64,000 nucleotides of DNA from positions 41,790-105,789 of the forward strand of contig NZ_JAQGNQ010000010.1 of the NCBI RefSeq assembly GCF_028291745.1. Direction: 5' to 3'. Both the position numbers and the translations under genes were made by a program. The notes beneath the pieces were generated by a model. The model worked only from the letters and a program-made list of their open reading frames with translations, had not been told where the DNA came from and ran no database searches. Shown here piece after piece: positions 24,388 through 38,422 of this stretch. The first letter of the stretch is position 1. Every line of letters begins with the position of its first letter. Source of the DNA: Ramlibacter sp. GTDB lineage: Bacteria > Pseudomonadota > Gammaproteobacteria > Burkholderiales > Burkholderiaceae_C.

Positions 24388-24902
24388 AGCGCCGCGCCGC
24401 CCTGGCCTGCGCGCTCGCGGCCTGCTCCGCCGGCTGCGGCCCGTGGCCGACGCCGATCGCGACCGCAACGAAGCGGCCGAGATGGCCGACGCTCGACGTA
24501 CGCGACTTCGACGGCCGCGAACTCACGCTCGCCGCCACGCCGGGCAAGCCGCAATTGATCAACCTCTGGGCCCTGTGGTGCCCACCCTGTCGCGCGGAGC
24601 TGCCCGCGCTGGAGCGGCTGGCCGGGGTGCTGGCGCCGCAGGGCATCGGCGTCACCGCCCTCGCGCTGGCCGACGACGTGTTCGCCGTGCGCGAATATCT
24701 GGCGCAGAACGCCGTTCGCCTGCGCGGCGCCGTGCTCGATCCGAAGCTGCCGGTCGTGCGCGAGGAACTGGCGATCGACGCGCTGCCGCAGACCTTCGTG
24801 GTGGACCGTGACGGCAACATCGCGGTCTGCTGGGTGGGTGCGCGCGCGTGGGACTCCGCGCCGGTCCGCGCCGATGTCGCGCGGGTGCTGCAGGGCGCCT
24901 GA
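24384..24902 (+). CDS. TlpA/CcmG-like thioredoxin
   Basis: Protein of 172 residues with an exported N-terminus that may be a lipoprotein (LAAC around residue 14). Thioredoxin fold with active site LWALWCPPCRAELP and the cis-proline strand ALPQTFVVDRDG. In this operon it most likely does the job of CcmG: passing reducing equivalents to CcmH and apocytochrome thiols in the periplasm. The active site WCPPC is more TlpA-like than classical CcmG. Coupled to ccmI (ATGA) and to the kinase gene (TGATG). Confidence 0.85.
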   Translation: MKRRAALACALAACSAGCGPWPTPIATATKRPRWPTLDVRDFDGRELTLAATPGKPQLINLWALWCPPCRAELPALERLAGVLAPQGIGVTALALADDVFAVREYLAQNAVRLRGAVLDPKLPVVREELAIDALPQTFVVDRDGNIAVCWVGARAWDSAPVRADVARVLQGA

Positions 24903-26234
24903 TGGACGCCGCCGCACCGCTGCCGCAACTCGCTGCCACGCTGCCCGCGGGCAGCGGCTGGCGCCAGCGCCGGTTCTCGCTGCGCGCGATCGGGCTGCTG
25001 GGCATCCTGGCGCTGATTGCGCTGGCCACCCTCATGGTGGTGTCGGCGCTACTGTTCCGCGGTGCGGTGCAGGCGCAGCTGCAGCAGCTGGAAGACGCCA
25101 GCGCGCGGCACGGCCTGCTGCAGCAATGGCGGCAGGAGGCGCAGCAGCGTAGCGACAGCGACGCCGCCACGCTGCAGGCGCTGGACACGGAGCTGCGCGA
25201 CACGGCGGCGGAACGCCAGCGCCACCTGGCGACCACGCGCCACTACATCGACGGCAGCACGGTGACCATCGCTTCGCTCGCCTGGCTGGGGATCACCTCG
25301 ATGGGCAGCCTTGCACTGCTGTTCTTCTCGCGGTTGGCCGGCGACATCGCGGCGGTGCGTGCGCGGGCGCAGGACATCCTGATGGGCGACCGCGGCCCCG
25401 GCGCACCGCTGAGCCGGCACGACGAGCTCGGCGAACTCTCGCAGGCGGTCAACGACCTGGCCGGGGCGCTGGCCCGGCACGAGCGCGACCTGGCCGTGGA
25501 GCGGCGCCACGTCATGCACCAGGAGAAGCTGGCCACCATCGGTTCGATGGCCGCCGGCGTGATCCGCGAGATCGGCAACCCGATCGCCGCCATCGACGGC
25601 TACGCGCGCGCCCTGCTGGAAGCGCGCCTCGCCTCGCCCGGCCCGCCACCGGTCACCGGGGACGAAGACGTGAAGCCGATCCTGCGGGAGACGGCGCGAC
25701 TGATCGCGATCACCCGCGAGATCTCGAACCTGGCCGCGGGGCCGGCCGCCCAGTGGCAGCTGGCCAGCGTCAACCAGATCGTCACCCACACCCTCGCCCT
25801 GCTGCGCTACGAACCGCGGCTGGACGGTGTGACGGTCACGACGACGCTCGATCCGCAGTTGCCGGCCGCGATGGCCTTTGCCGACCGGCTGATGCAGATG
25901 CTCACCAACCTGGTCGTCAACGCCGCGGACGCGACGGCGGGGCTGGCGCCGCACACCGCGCGGATCGCCATCAGCACCCGGCCGGATGAGGGCGGGATCC
26001 TGCTCGTGGTCGACGACAACGGCTGCGGCATGCCGCCGGAGGTGGTTGTGCGCGCCTTCGAGCCGCTGTTCACCACCAAGCCTGCGGGCCGCGGCACCGG
26101 CCTCGGCCTGCCGCTGTGCCGCTCCGTGGTGCAGGCGCATGGCGGCCGAATCAGCCTGGCCTTGCGCCCCGGCGGCGGCACGCGGGTCACCGTCTGGCTG
26201 CCTCTTGACGGGGATGAGCCGGTAAACTGCGGCA

Positions 26235-27620
<1,386 letters not shown>

Positions 27621-27661
27621 TCACCAACGGATGGCCGGGCCCTGATCCACCTCAAGCCGGG

Positions 27662-27676
27662 TGGTCTGGAAGTTGC
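27662..27676 (+). promoter_or_regulatory. Weak sigma-54-like element (TGGTCT-GGAAG-TTGC)
   Basis: GG and GC are ten bases apart and the -12 part TTGCA is perfect, but the -24 part departs from TGGCACG at three positions. It would start transcription almost at the ATG of the Sel1-type gene (27689), so a working promoter is doubtful. Confidence 0.25.
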
Positions 27677-27688
27677 ACTGAAGGGTGC

Positions 27689-28210
27689 ATGAACACCCTT
27701 CAAGCCACCCGCTTCCTCGCGCGCTGCACCCTGTGGACGGGTGCGCTGTTCGCCGCCTTGGGCCTGCATGCGGGCCCCGCCGAAGACGTGCAGCAGGCCG
27801 ATGCCCTGCTGCGCACCGGCGACGTCCCCGATGCCATGTCGCTGCTGCGGCGGGCCGCCGACCAGGACCACCCGCTGGCAATGGCGCGCCTGGGCGACCT
27901 GCTGCGAGCCGCCGAATTCGAGAGCGAAGCCGTCGTCCTGTACCGCAAGGCCGCCGAACGCGGCGAGCCCGCCGGCGAGGTCGGCCTGGGCCGCGCCTAT
28001 GCCGACGGCGCCGGCGTGGCGCAGGACCCGGCGCAGGCGCTGGAGCTCTATCGCAAGGCGGAGGGCAGGAACTACGGCCCGGCCTTCGACCAGCTGGCGC
28101 GCGCCTATCGCACCGGGACGCTGGGCCTGGCCAAGGACCCCGAGCTGGCGAGGGCCTACCAGCGCAAGGCCGACGCTGCGCCGAAGAACGCCGCCGCGGA
28201 GGTCAGGTGA
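27689..28210 (+). CDS. Exported Sel1/TPR-like repeat protein
   Basis: Protein of 173 residues with a signal peptide (LWTGALFAALGLHAG). The body has Sel1-type repeats: HPLAMARLGDLLRAAEFESEA, GEPAGEVGLGRAYADGAGVAQDPAQALELYRKA and YGPAFDQLARAYRTGTLGLAKDPELARAY. Such repeats serve as protein-binding scaffolds. The gene follows the regulator by 68 bases and overlaps the next cytochrome gene (GTGA). Specific role unknown; probably in the periplasm with the neighbouring cytochrome and propellers. Confidence 0.8.
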   Translation: MNTLQATRFLARCTLWTGALFAALGLHAGPAEDVQQADALLRTGDVPDAMSLLRRAADQDHPLAMARLGDLLRAAEFESEAVVLYRKAAERGEPAGEVGLGRAYADGAGVAQDPAQALELYRKAEGRNYGPAFDQLARAYRTGTLGLAKDPELARAYQRKADAAPKNAAAEVR

Positions 28211-28542
28211 TCTCGATTCTGGCGCTGCGCGCAGCCGCTTTCCCGCGCTCGGGAATGCTCGCCGCGATGCTGCTCGCGCTCGCCGCGGGCCCTGCAGCCG
28301 CGGCGGACATCGCCCGGGGTGGCACGCTCTACGCAACGCACTGCGCGATGTGCCACGGCGCCAGTGGCACGCCCGTGATGCCCGGCGCCCCCAACTTCCG
28401 GCGCATGGAGGCACTGATGCGTCCCGACATGCAGCTGCTTACCGCGATCCGCAATGGCAAGGGCGCGATGCCCGGCTACTTCGGCGTGCTGCGGGACCGC
28501 GAGATCCTGGACGTGGTGGCCTACCTGAGGACCCTCAGCTGA
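28207..28542 (+). CDS. Monohaem class-I cytochrome c
   Basis: Protein of 111 residues from the GTG at 28207, which overlaps the upstream stop as GTGA; an ATG at 28255 is a possible shorter start. Signal peptide ends at GPAAAA. One haem site CAMCH (GGTLYATHCAMCHGASGTP), a methionine ligand region GKGAMPGYFGVL and the closing helix ILDVVAYLRTL are present. Likely periplasmic carrier. Overlaps the propeller gene as TGATG. Confidence 0.87.
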   Translation: MISILALRAAAFPRSGMLAAMLLALAAGPAAAADIARGGTLYATHCAMCHGASGTPVMPGAPNFRRMEALMRPDMQLLTAIRNGKGAMPGYFGVLRDREILDVVAYLRTLS

Positions 28543-29663
28543 TGACGACAGGAATGAAACGCACGCGCGCCTTGCCGGCACTCGCGCTGGCCGTGGCACT
28601 GGCCACCGGCGCCGCGAGCGCCCTTGCGCAACCACCGGCGTCCGCCAGCTCCGGCGCAGCCGCCGCCAGGCCTGCGGCCGACGGCTGGCGCGTGCTGGAC
28701 ACCTTCGAGGTCGGCGAAGGCGTGTACGTGCGCGCGCTGAAGGTGGAAGCGAAGAAGAACGTGATGTGGGTCGGCACCTCCTCGGGCGTGCACGAGGTCG
28801 ACCTGAAGACGCTCAAGGCCCTGAGCACCTTCACGCGCAAGGACGGCCTGGCCAATGAATACGTGTTCGCCGTCACCGTCGATGCGCAGGACAACAAGTG
28901 GTTCGGCACCAATGCCGGCGGCGTTTCGCGCTACAAGGACGGCCAGTGGAAGACCTTCTTCCCGATGCACGGCCTGGCCGACTACTGGGTGTACTGCTTC
29001 GCCAGCCAGAAGGACGGCACGCTGTGGATCGGCACCTGGGCCGGCACCAACAAGGTCGACCCCAGGACTGGCAAGTTCACGACCTACGTGCGCGAGTTGA
29101 TCAACGAGTGGGTCTACGGCCTGGGCGTCGACCGGCAGGACCGCGTGTGGTTCGGCACCGAAGGCGGCGTGTCGATGTTCGACGGCAGGACCTGGAAAAG
29201 CTGGACCCACAAGGACGGCCTGGGTGCACCCAACACCGACCAGCTCGCCTTCAGCACCAACACCGGTCTCGGCACCCGCTCGCGCCACGATCTGGCAACC
29301 CTGAACGAGGGGCAGCCCACCTACAACCCGAACTACACGTTCGCGATCCATGTCGCGGCCGACGACGCGATCTGGGCCGGCACCTGGGGCGGCGGCGTCG
29401 CGCGCTTCGACGGGAAGAAGTGGACCAACCTGTCCAGCAGCGACGGCCTCGCCGGCAACATCGTCTATTCGATCGCGCAGCACGGCGACGGCGCGCTCTG
29501 GTTCGGCACCAATCGCGGCGTATCGCGCTGGGACGGCAAGAAGTTCCAGAACTTCGGCCGCAAGGAAGGCCTGCTGGAAGACAACGTCTATGCGCTGGCG
29601 ATCACGCCGCAAGGCGTTGTCTGGGCCGGCACCCGCAAGGGCGTCGCCCGCATCGGCCGCTGA
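28542..29663 (+). CDS. Exported propeller protein with Reg_prop-type repeats, copy 1
   Basis: Protein of 373 residues with a signal peptide (ATGAASALAQ). The rest is a beta-propeller of repeats such as DGLANEYVFAVTVDAQDNKW, WFGTNAGGVSRYKDGQWKTF, WAGTWGGGVARFDGKKW and WFGTNRGVSRWDGKKFQNFG, the kind found in the sensor part of hybrid two-component proteins. Here there is no kinase or membrane part: the propeller is a free exported protein. Similar in repeat structure to the next gene. Function unknown; linked to a cytochrome gene by TGATG. Confidence 0.82.
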   Translation: MTTGMKRTRALPALALAVALATGAASALAQPPASASSGAAAARPAADGWRVLDTFEVGEGVYVRALKVEAKKNVMWVGTSSGVHEVDLKTLKALSTFTRKDGLANEYVFAVTVDAQDNKWFGTNAGGVSRYKDGQWKTFFPMHGLADYWVYCFASQKDGTLWIGTWAGTNKVDPRTGKFTTYVRELINEWVYGLGVDRQDRVWFGTEGGVSMFDGRTWKSWTHKDGLGAPNTDQLAFSTNTGLGTRSRHDLATLNEGQPTYNPNYTFAIHVAADDAIWAGTWGGGVARFDGKKWTNLSSSDGLAGNIVYSIAQHGDGALWFGTNRGVSRWDGKKFQNFGRKEGLLEDNVYALAITPQGVVWAGTRKGVARIGR

Positions 29664-29695
29664 TGCGGCACGACCCGAAGATCAAGGAGCAGCAG

Positions 29696-30964
29696 ATGCA
29701 GTTCGGTCACAAGTCCATCGCCGTGCTGGCGATCGCCCTGGGCGGCGTCATCGCCGGCGCCTACACGCTCGGTCGCAGCAACGGCTCGCCCGCCGCCGTC
29801 AAGCAACCGGTGCCAATGGCGGTTACCGCGAAGATGGGTGACGCAGCGAACGCCGCGGCACCCGGCAGCATCCACGCTCCCGCGGGCCATCCGCCGGTGG
29901 CCGAGGGCGGCGCGCCCGCCACCGAGGGCAAGGTGCAGGTCGATCCGGCCGCGAAGTTCGTGCACTTTCGCGTCGGCAACCGCAACGTCAAGGACATCCT
30001 CGTCGAAGGTGACATCGTGTGGGTCGGCACCTCCGGCGGCGTGATCCGCTACAACACGAAGACCGACGAATACAAGCTGTTCGACACGCGCGCGGGCCTG
30101 CTGTCCAACGGCGTGTTCCACGTGAGCCGCCTGGACGGAAAGCTGGCCGTCGGAACCTACGGCGGCGGACTGTCGCTGCTGGACGAAAAGAGCGGCACCT
30201 GGGAGAGCTACAACATCCCCGACGGACTGGGCGATGCCTTCGTGTACGACGTGCTGAAGGCGAAGAACGGCGACGTGTGGATCGCCACCTGGTCGGGCGT
30301 CAACCGCATCCGGGGCGGCAACCTGAAGGACCGGTCCAAGTGGGAGCTGCACACCGTGGCGTCCACCAAGGGCGGACTCCCCAACGACTGGGTCTACGGC
30401 CTGGCCGAAGGCAAGGACGGCATCGTCTGGCTGGCCACCGAAGGCGGGCTCGCGCGCTTCGAGAACGGCAAGTGGGACAACTGGAACCATGCCAAGGGCC
30501 AGGGGGCATCGTTCGATCTGGTGAAGGACGACCTGACGTTCAAGAACGATCCGTCCAAGGTGTCGAGCCACCATGCCCGCCAGAAGGAAGAGATGGGACT
30601 GACCGGGATCGACACGGCGTACAACCCCAACTACATCGTCTCGCTGGTGGCCGACCGCGACGGCACCGTGTGGGCCGGCACCTGGGGCGGTGGGCTGGCC
30701 CACTTCGACGGCAAGGGCTTTCGCAACTACACGGTCAAGGACGGCCTGCCCGGCAACCATGTGTTCATGCTGCACCAGGCCCCCAACGGCGACTTGTGGA
30801 TCGGCACCAACGCCGGCCTGGCGCGCAAGAAAGGCGAGCATTTCGAGGTGCTGACCACCAGCGACGGCCTGTTCTCGAACACCGTCTTCTCGATGGACAC
30901 GGGCGCGGACGGCACCATGTGGGTGGGCAGCTTCGGGGGCGTGTCGCGACTGGCGAAGCGCTGA
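29696..30964 (+). CDS. Exported propeller protein with Reg_prop-type repeats, copy 2
   Basis: Protein of 422 residues. The start at 29696 is chosen for the ideal AAGGAG six bases before it; an ATG at 29663 overlaps the upstream stop. An N-terminal hydrophobic segment (SIAVLAIALGGVIAGAYTLG) anchors or exports it, followed by a proline/alanine linker and propeller repeats (WVGTSGGVIRYNTKTDEYKL, WIATWSGVNRIRGG, WLATEGGLARFENGKW, WAGTWGGGLAHFDGKGF, MWVGSFGGVSRL). Both copies share an inserted region ending with YNPNY before the fifth-blade tryptophan. Last gene of the 26-kb plus-strand locus. Confidence 0.82.
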   Translation: MQFGHKSIAVLAIALGGVIAGAYTLGRSNGSPAAVKQPVPMAVTAKMGDAANAAAPGSIHAPAGHPPVAEGGAPATEGKVQVDPAAKFVHFRVGNRNVKDILVEGDIVWVGTSGGVIRYNTKTDEYKLFDTRAGLLSNGVFHVSRLDGKLAVGTYGGGLSLLDEKSGTWESYNIPDGLGDAFVYDVLKAKNGDVWIATWSGVNRIRGGNLKDRSKWELHTVASTKGGLPNDWVYGLAEGKDGIVWLATEGGLARFENGKWDNWNHAKGQGASFDLVKDDLTFKNDPSKVSSHHARQKEEMGLTGIDTAYNPNYIVSLVADRDGTVWAGTWGGGLAHFDGKGFRNYTVKDGLPGNHVFMLHQAPNGDLWIGTNAGLARKKGEHFEVLTTSDGLFSNTVFSMDTGADGTMWVGSFGGVSRLAKR

Positions 30965-31008
30965 CGGGATCCGATCAAGATGGGAGAGGCCCGGCAAGTT
31001 GGGTCGGC

Positions 31009-34950
<3,942 letters not shown>

Positions 34951-35062
34951 GGGGCAGGTGCTGCGATCAGGGTAGCACCTTCCCTCGCCATTCCTGCGCG
35001 GGTGGATGACCGAAGTGGAGGATGCGGCAGGCGCCGCCGCCTGCGCTTTGCCCGCCCCGGGG

Positions 35063-35650
35063 TCAGGCGAATTCGGGACCGACGCCGATGGGCGCAGGAG
35101 CGCGCAGCACGATGCGCGTGAACAGGCGGTCGTAGCTCGAGTCGCTCACACCGCCGGCCAGCGGGTCCCGGTCCGCCGCGAACGCGCGGTCCAGCTCGCG
35201 CCGATCTTCTTCGGAGAACAGCTTGTCGGCGACCGGCAGCAGTTCCGATTCCTCGGTGTGCATGTGATCGAGGTAGAAGCGGACATAGTCCTGTGCAGCC
35301 TTGCAAAATGCTGCCCGGCGTGAGTCACCCAGCAGCTCCCAGGCGAGCAGCAGGTGCTGCAGATCACGCACGCGCCGTTCGCCGTTGATGTGCTGCTCCT
35401 CCAGCCGTTGGATCACCGGCATCAGCTGGGGCCGCAGCCGGGCCAGTTTCGGGAACAGGAACTTCGACTCGTTGGGGTGGTGGCGCCGCTCGGGAAATTC
35501 GTCGATGTAGAACAGCATCGCCCGGAGAACGTCGAAGAAGCGCTCGGGCGGCTCACCCGGCCCCCGCTCGATCAGCATCAGCATGGAACGCAGCATCGCA
35601 GCGACTGCGGCGTGTTCGTCGCGGATGATCTGGAGGGCACAGCGCGCCAT
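35063..35650 (-). CDS. Hemerythrin HHE-domain protein
   Basis: Cytoplasmic protein of 195 residues with the di-iron ligand pattern of hemerythrin-like proteins: H13 in IRDEHAAV, HHPNESKFLFP in the second helix, QH in the third and HMHTEESELLP in the fourth. It could bind oxygen or nitric oxide, or take part in iron-sulphur repair. Divergent from uspA across an FNR-type box (35707-35720), so it may be expressed at low oxygen. AAGGAG lies just upstream of the ATG at 35650. Confidence 0.87.
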   Translation of the reverse strand: MARCALQIIRDEHAAVAAMLRSMLMLIERGPGEPPERFFDVLRAMLFYIDEFPERRHHPNESKFLFPKLARLRPQLMPVIQRLEEQHINGERRVRDLQHLLLAWELLGDSRRAAFCKAAQDYVRFYLDHMHTEESELLPVADKLFSEEDRRELDRAFAADRDPLAGGVSDSSYDRLFTRIVLRAPAPIGVGPEFA

Positions 35651-35706
35651 GGTGGGTCTCCTTGTTTGCGGTGCGCAGAGTGTTCCGCGGATGGCGCGCG
35701 CTGCAC

Positions 35707-35720
35707 TTGATGTGGGTCAA
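35707..35720. promoter_or_regulatory. FNR/ANR-type box (TTGAT-GTGG-GTCAA)
   Basis: Nine of ten positions match the FNR consensus. Centre 35713.5; TAAGCT at 35742-35747 can serve as -10, giving a start near 35754, exactly the class II FNR distance of about 41 bases. The uspA ATG is at 35769. The box also lies 57 bases from the divergent hemerythrin gene. Confidence 0.65.
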
Positions 35721-35768
35721 CTGCGCAGGACTCGGGGCCCCTAAGCTTGGCACGTTCAGGGAGAACGC

Positions 35769-36212
35769 ATGTACCGACGAATTCTGGTCCCCACCGACGG
35801 CTCGCCGCTCTCGCGCAAGGCGATTCGCAGCGCGGTCGAACTCGCCGCGAGTGTGGGCGCCGAAGTGGTCGGCGTGAACGTGGTGCCGCGCTATCCCACC
35901 GCCTTTTTCGAAGGTGGCAACGGCGTGTCCCCGGACGAGGTGGCGCGCGCCGAACGGCAATGGGCCGAACAGGGCCAGGCGATCGCCGATGAAGTGAGCA
36001 AGGCGGCGGCGAAGGCAGGCGTGAAGGCCAGGGCGATCACCGTGCGCTCGGATCTCGTCGCCGAAGCCATCCTGGGCGCCGTCCGCAAGAACCGGTGCGA
36101 CCTGGTGGTGATGGCCTCGCATGGCCGCAAGGGGCTCAAGCGCCTGCTGCTGGGAAGCGAGACCCAGCACGTGCTGACGCACGGCGCGGTTCCGGTGCTC
36201 GTGCTGCGTTGA
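35769..36212 (+). CDS. Universal stress protein, UspA family
   Basis: Single-domain cytoplasmic Usp of 147 residues, usual length. Starts MYRRILVPTDGSPLSRKA; the C-terminal nucleotide loop ASHGRKGLKRLLLGSETQ fits the G-x9-G-S ATP-binding pattern, ending HGAVPVLVLR. Usp proteins support survival in starvation and low oxygen. The upstream FNR box suits this. No clear terminator follows. Confidence 0.92.
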   Translation: MYRRILVPTDGSPLSRKAIRSAVELAASVGAEVVGVNVVPRYPTAFFEGGNGVSPDEVARAERQWAEQGQAIADEVSKAAAKAGVKARAITVRSDLVAEAILGAVRKNRCDLVVMASHGRKGLKRLLLGSETQHVLTHGAVPVLVLR

Positions 36213-36356
36213 CTTCGAGGGTCCGCCCCTGCCGGAGCCGGCGCGTTTGTGCTGTAGATTCAGGGCAGACGAGCTTTCGCCACCCGCCTTGCACGCCACC
36301 CACCCTGCCCACCAGAAATCCGGGCGCTGGCTCGCCAGTTCGCAGGAGGAAGGCGC

Positions 36357-36992
36357 TTGATCCCCATCGTCATCGCCGACGACCACGCGATCGTCCGGGA
36401 GGGGCTGAAACGGATCGTGGAAGCGGTGCCCGACCTCGCCGTGGTCGGCGAGGCGGCCGACGGCAGCGAGGTCATGCAGCGGGTGCGCGATCTGGATTTC
36501 CAGGTGCTCGTGCTGGACCTGTCCATGCCAGGCCGCAGCGGGATGGAGCTGATCAAGCTGGTCAAGGCGGAGAAGCCCAGGCTGCGCATCCTGGTGCTCT
36601 CGATGCACCAGGAGATGCAGTACGCGGTGCGGGCCATCAAGTCGGGCGCCAGCGGCTATCTGACGAAGGACAGCGCCCCCGCGCTGCTGGAGCCGGCGAT
36701 CCGCAAGGTCGCCTCCGGCGGCGCCTATGTCAGCGCCGAAGTCGCGGAACAGCTCGCCCTGGGCGCGATGCCTGGCAACGATGCGGCGCCGCATGGGGCA
36801 CTGTCCAACCGTGAGTTCGAAGTGTTCCGCATGCTGGTGGCAGGCCAGTCGGTCACCGGGATCGCAGCGGCGCTGCACCTCTCGGTCAAGACCGTGAGCA
36901 CGCACAAGGCCAACCTGATGCACAAGCTGGACTTGCAGAACCCGAGCGAACTCGTTCGCTACGCGATCAAGCACGGCCTGGCGGAAACCTAG
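36357..36992 (+). CDS. NarL/FixJ-family response regulator
   Basis: Protein of 211 residues starting at TTG 36357, preceded by a strong GGAGGAAGG site. Receiver with D8/D9, phospho-acceptor D54 (VLDLSMPG) and lysine in YLTKDS; C-terminal LuxR-type helix-turn-helix (LSNREFEVFRMLVAGQSVTGIAAALHLSVKTVSTH). No kinase gene is adjacent; the unpaired hybrid kinase at 31009 lies nearby and the receiver-only protein follows. Target genes unknown. Confidence 0.92.
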   Translation: MIPIVIADDHAIVREGLKRIVEAVPDLAVVGEAADGSEVMQRVRDLDFQVLVLDLSMPGRSGMELIKLVKAEKPRLRILVLSMHQEMQYAVRAIKSGASGYLTKDSAPALLEPAIRKVASGGAYVSAEVAEQLALGAMPGNDAAPHGALSNREFEVFRMLVAGQSVTGIAAALHLSVKTVSTHKANLMHKLDLQNPSELVRYAIKHGLAET

Positions 36993-37069
36993 GGGCTTCC
37001 TGGGAATCGTCCTAGGCGGCATCGGCCGGTGACGAGAACCGCAACCGGAGTCCTCCTAGGCTCCGATTC
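36988..37069. repeat. Three CCTAGG palindromes, two within a larger dyad
   Basis: CCTAGG occurs at 36988-36993, 37011-37016 and 37055-37060. The last two belong to an inverted repeat GAATCG-t-CCTAGG (37004-37016) and CCTAGG-ctc-CGATTC (37055-37069). The tetranucleotide CTAG is rare in most proteobacteria. The dyad lies upstream of the receiver-only gene at 37118 and might be an operator. Confidence 0.4.
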
Positions 37070-37117
37070 AGGGGGCGCCGATGTCGCGGCACGCCCGTCC
37101 AGGGCAAGGTACAGGGC

Positions 37118-37507
37118 ATGAAGACGTGCCTTGCCCACCTGAAGGTTTACCTCGCCGAGGACTCCGCGCCGATTCGCCAAAGGGTGGTCACGCTCCTCGC
37201 CGGCGAGGCCGTGACGATCGTCGGCGCAGGCGAAACGCCGCAGGACTGCATCGCGGGCATTCTGGGATCCAGCCCCGACGTCGTGGTCCTGGACTGCCAG
37301 CTGGAAGGCGGCACCGGCCTGGACGTGCTCAAGGCGGTGCGCCGCGCTGACCCGGCCATCGCCTTCGTCGTCTTCAGCAACAACTCCGCCGCCGGATACC
37401 GCAAGCGCTACCTCGCCGAAGGGGCGGTCCGCTTCCTCGACAAGAGCTCCGAATTCGACCAGCTCGCACAAGCTGTCGTTTCGGCCTGCACCCGCTTCCC
37501 ACATTGA
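37118..37507 (+). CDS. Single-domain response regulator (receiver only)
   Basis: Protein of 129 residues with only a CheY-like receiver: acidic E14/D15 (AEDSAPIR), phospho-acceptor D59 (VVVLDCQL), serine switch residue in VVFSNN, and lysine in FLDKSSEFD. No output domain, so it acts by protein contact or as a phosphate sink. It lies between a FixJ-type regulator and the FNR gene, 17 bases before the latter; similar receiver-fnr pairs occur in other betaproteobacteria (from memory). Confidence 0.88.
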   Translation: MKTCLAHLKVYLAEDSAPIRQRVVTLLAGEAVTIVGAGETPQDCIAGILGSSPDVVVLDCQLEGGTGLDVLKAVRRADPAIAFVVFSNNSAAGYRKRYLAEGAVRFLDKSSEFDQLAQAVVSACTRFPH

Positions 37508-37523
37508 CCCAGAGGCACCGAAC

Positions 37524-38318
37524 ATGAACACCACCACCCCCGCGAGCGCCGTTTCGGCGGTCCACTTCAGCCGCAGCGCCGCAGGCGAACACGCAGCCGC
37601 AGCCACCCGCGCGACGGTGCCCACGCCGTGCTCCACGTGCCACCTGAAGGACCTGTGCCTGCCCTGCGGCCTGGCGGGCAAGGACGTGCAGCGCCTGGAC
37701 GGCATGATGTTCGCCCGCCGCAAGCTCAAGCCGGGCCACGGCCTGTACCGCCAGGGCGACAAGTTCCAGTTCATCTACGCGGTGCGCAGCGGCACCTTCC
37801 GTTCCGGGCTGGCGCTGAAGGACGGGCGCGAGCAGGTGACTGCGTTCCACATGGCCGGCGAGCTGATGGGACTGGACGGGCTGGCGCATGGCACGCACGC
37901 GACCTCGGCCACGGCACTGGAAGATGCGGAGATCTGCGCGATCCCGTACGCGGGCCTCACCGAGCTGGCGGCGGGCAATCCCGACATGCAGAACATCATC
38001 AGCCGGCTCATGAGCCGCGAAATCGTGCGCGAACACAGCCTGATGATGCTGCTCGGCTCGATGAATGCCGAGGAACGCCTGGGGGTCTTCCTGCTGAACA
38101 TTTCCCAGCGCATGAAGGCGCGTGGCTACTCCGCGAGCGAGTTCCATCTGCGCATGTCGCGCGCCGAGATCGGCAGCTACCTGGGAATGAAACTGGAAAC
38201 CGTGAGCCGCACCTTTTCGGCCCTCCAGCAGCAAGGCCTGCTGGACGTGGACAAGAAGCACGTCCGGCTCGCCGACCTGGAGGGCCTCACGCGCACCGTG
38301 GAAATGCGGGTGCATTGA
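37524..38318 (+). CDS. fnr: FNR/ANR-type oxygen-sensing transcription regulator
   Basis: Protein of 264 residues. N-terminal cysteines C36, C39, C45 (CSTCHLKDLC) with a further C48, plus C138 in the cAMP-like domain (EDAEICAIPY), supply the four ligands of an oxygen-labile [4Fe-4S] cluster. The recognition helix MSRAEIGSYLGMKLETVSRTF carries E-xx-S-R, specific for TTGAT half-sites. FNR-type boxes occur in this window at 1850, 6101, 35707 and 38341. Activates genes for low-oxygen respiration. High confidence in family; targets are inferred. Confidence 0.95.
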   Translation: MNTTTPASAVSAVHFSRSAAGEHAAAATRATVPTPCSTCHLKDLCLPCGLAGKDVQRLDGMMFARRKLKPGHGLYRQGDKFQFIYAVRSGTFRSGLALKDGREQVTAFHMAGELMGLDGLAHGTHATSATALEDAEICAIPYAGLTELAAGNPDMQNIISRLMSREIVREHSLMMLLGSMNAEERLGVFLLNISQRMKARGYSASEFHLRMSRAEIGSYLGMKLETVSRTFSALQQQGLLDVDKKHVRLADLEGLTRTVEMRVH

Positions 38319-38340
38319 GCTTCATGGAATGCCGCCGGCA

Positions 38341-38354
38341 TTGATGCACATCAT
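38341..38354. promoter_or_regulatory. FNR/ANR-type box (TTGAT-GCAC-ATCAT)
   Basis: Nine of ten positions match the FNR consensus. It lies between the fnr stop and the acs start (38423), inside a longer GC-rich dyad (GCCGC...GCGGC). Class II spacing would place the start near 38389. It could activate acs or feed back on fnr expression. Confidence 0.55.
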
Positions 38355-38422
38355 GCGGCGGCGCTCCGATGCCGGCGACATTTCATGCTGTTCCGACAAC
38401 CGCGCAGCAGGACGTTCACACG

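Noticed and set aside
27642..27655. CTGAT-CCAC-CTCAA as an FNR box before the Sel1-type gene
   Set aside because: Both half-sites lose the first or key T, leaving 8 of 10 matches; too weak to call beside the better sites.
35746..35762. TGGCACG sequence before uspA as a sigma-54 promoter
   Set aside because: The -24 half is good but the -12 half (GGGA) lacks the required GC. An FNR box with a sigma-70-type -10 explains the region better.
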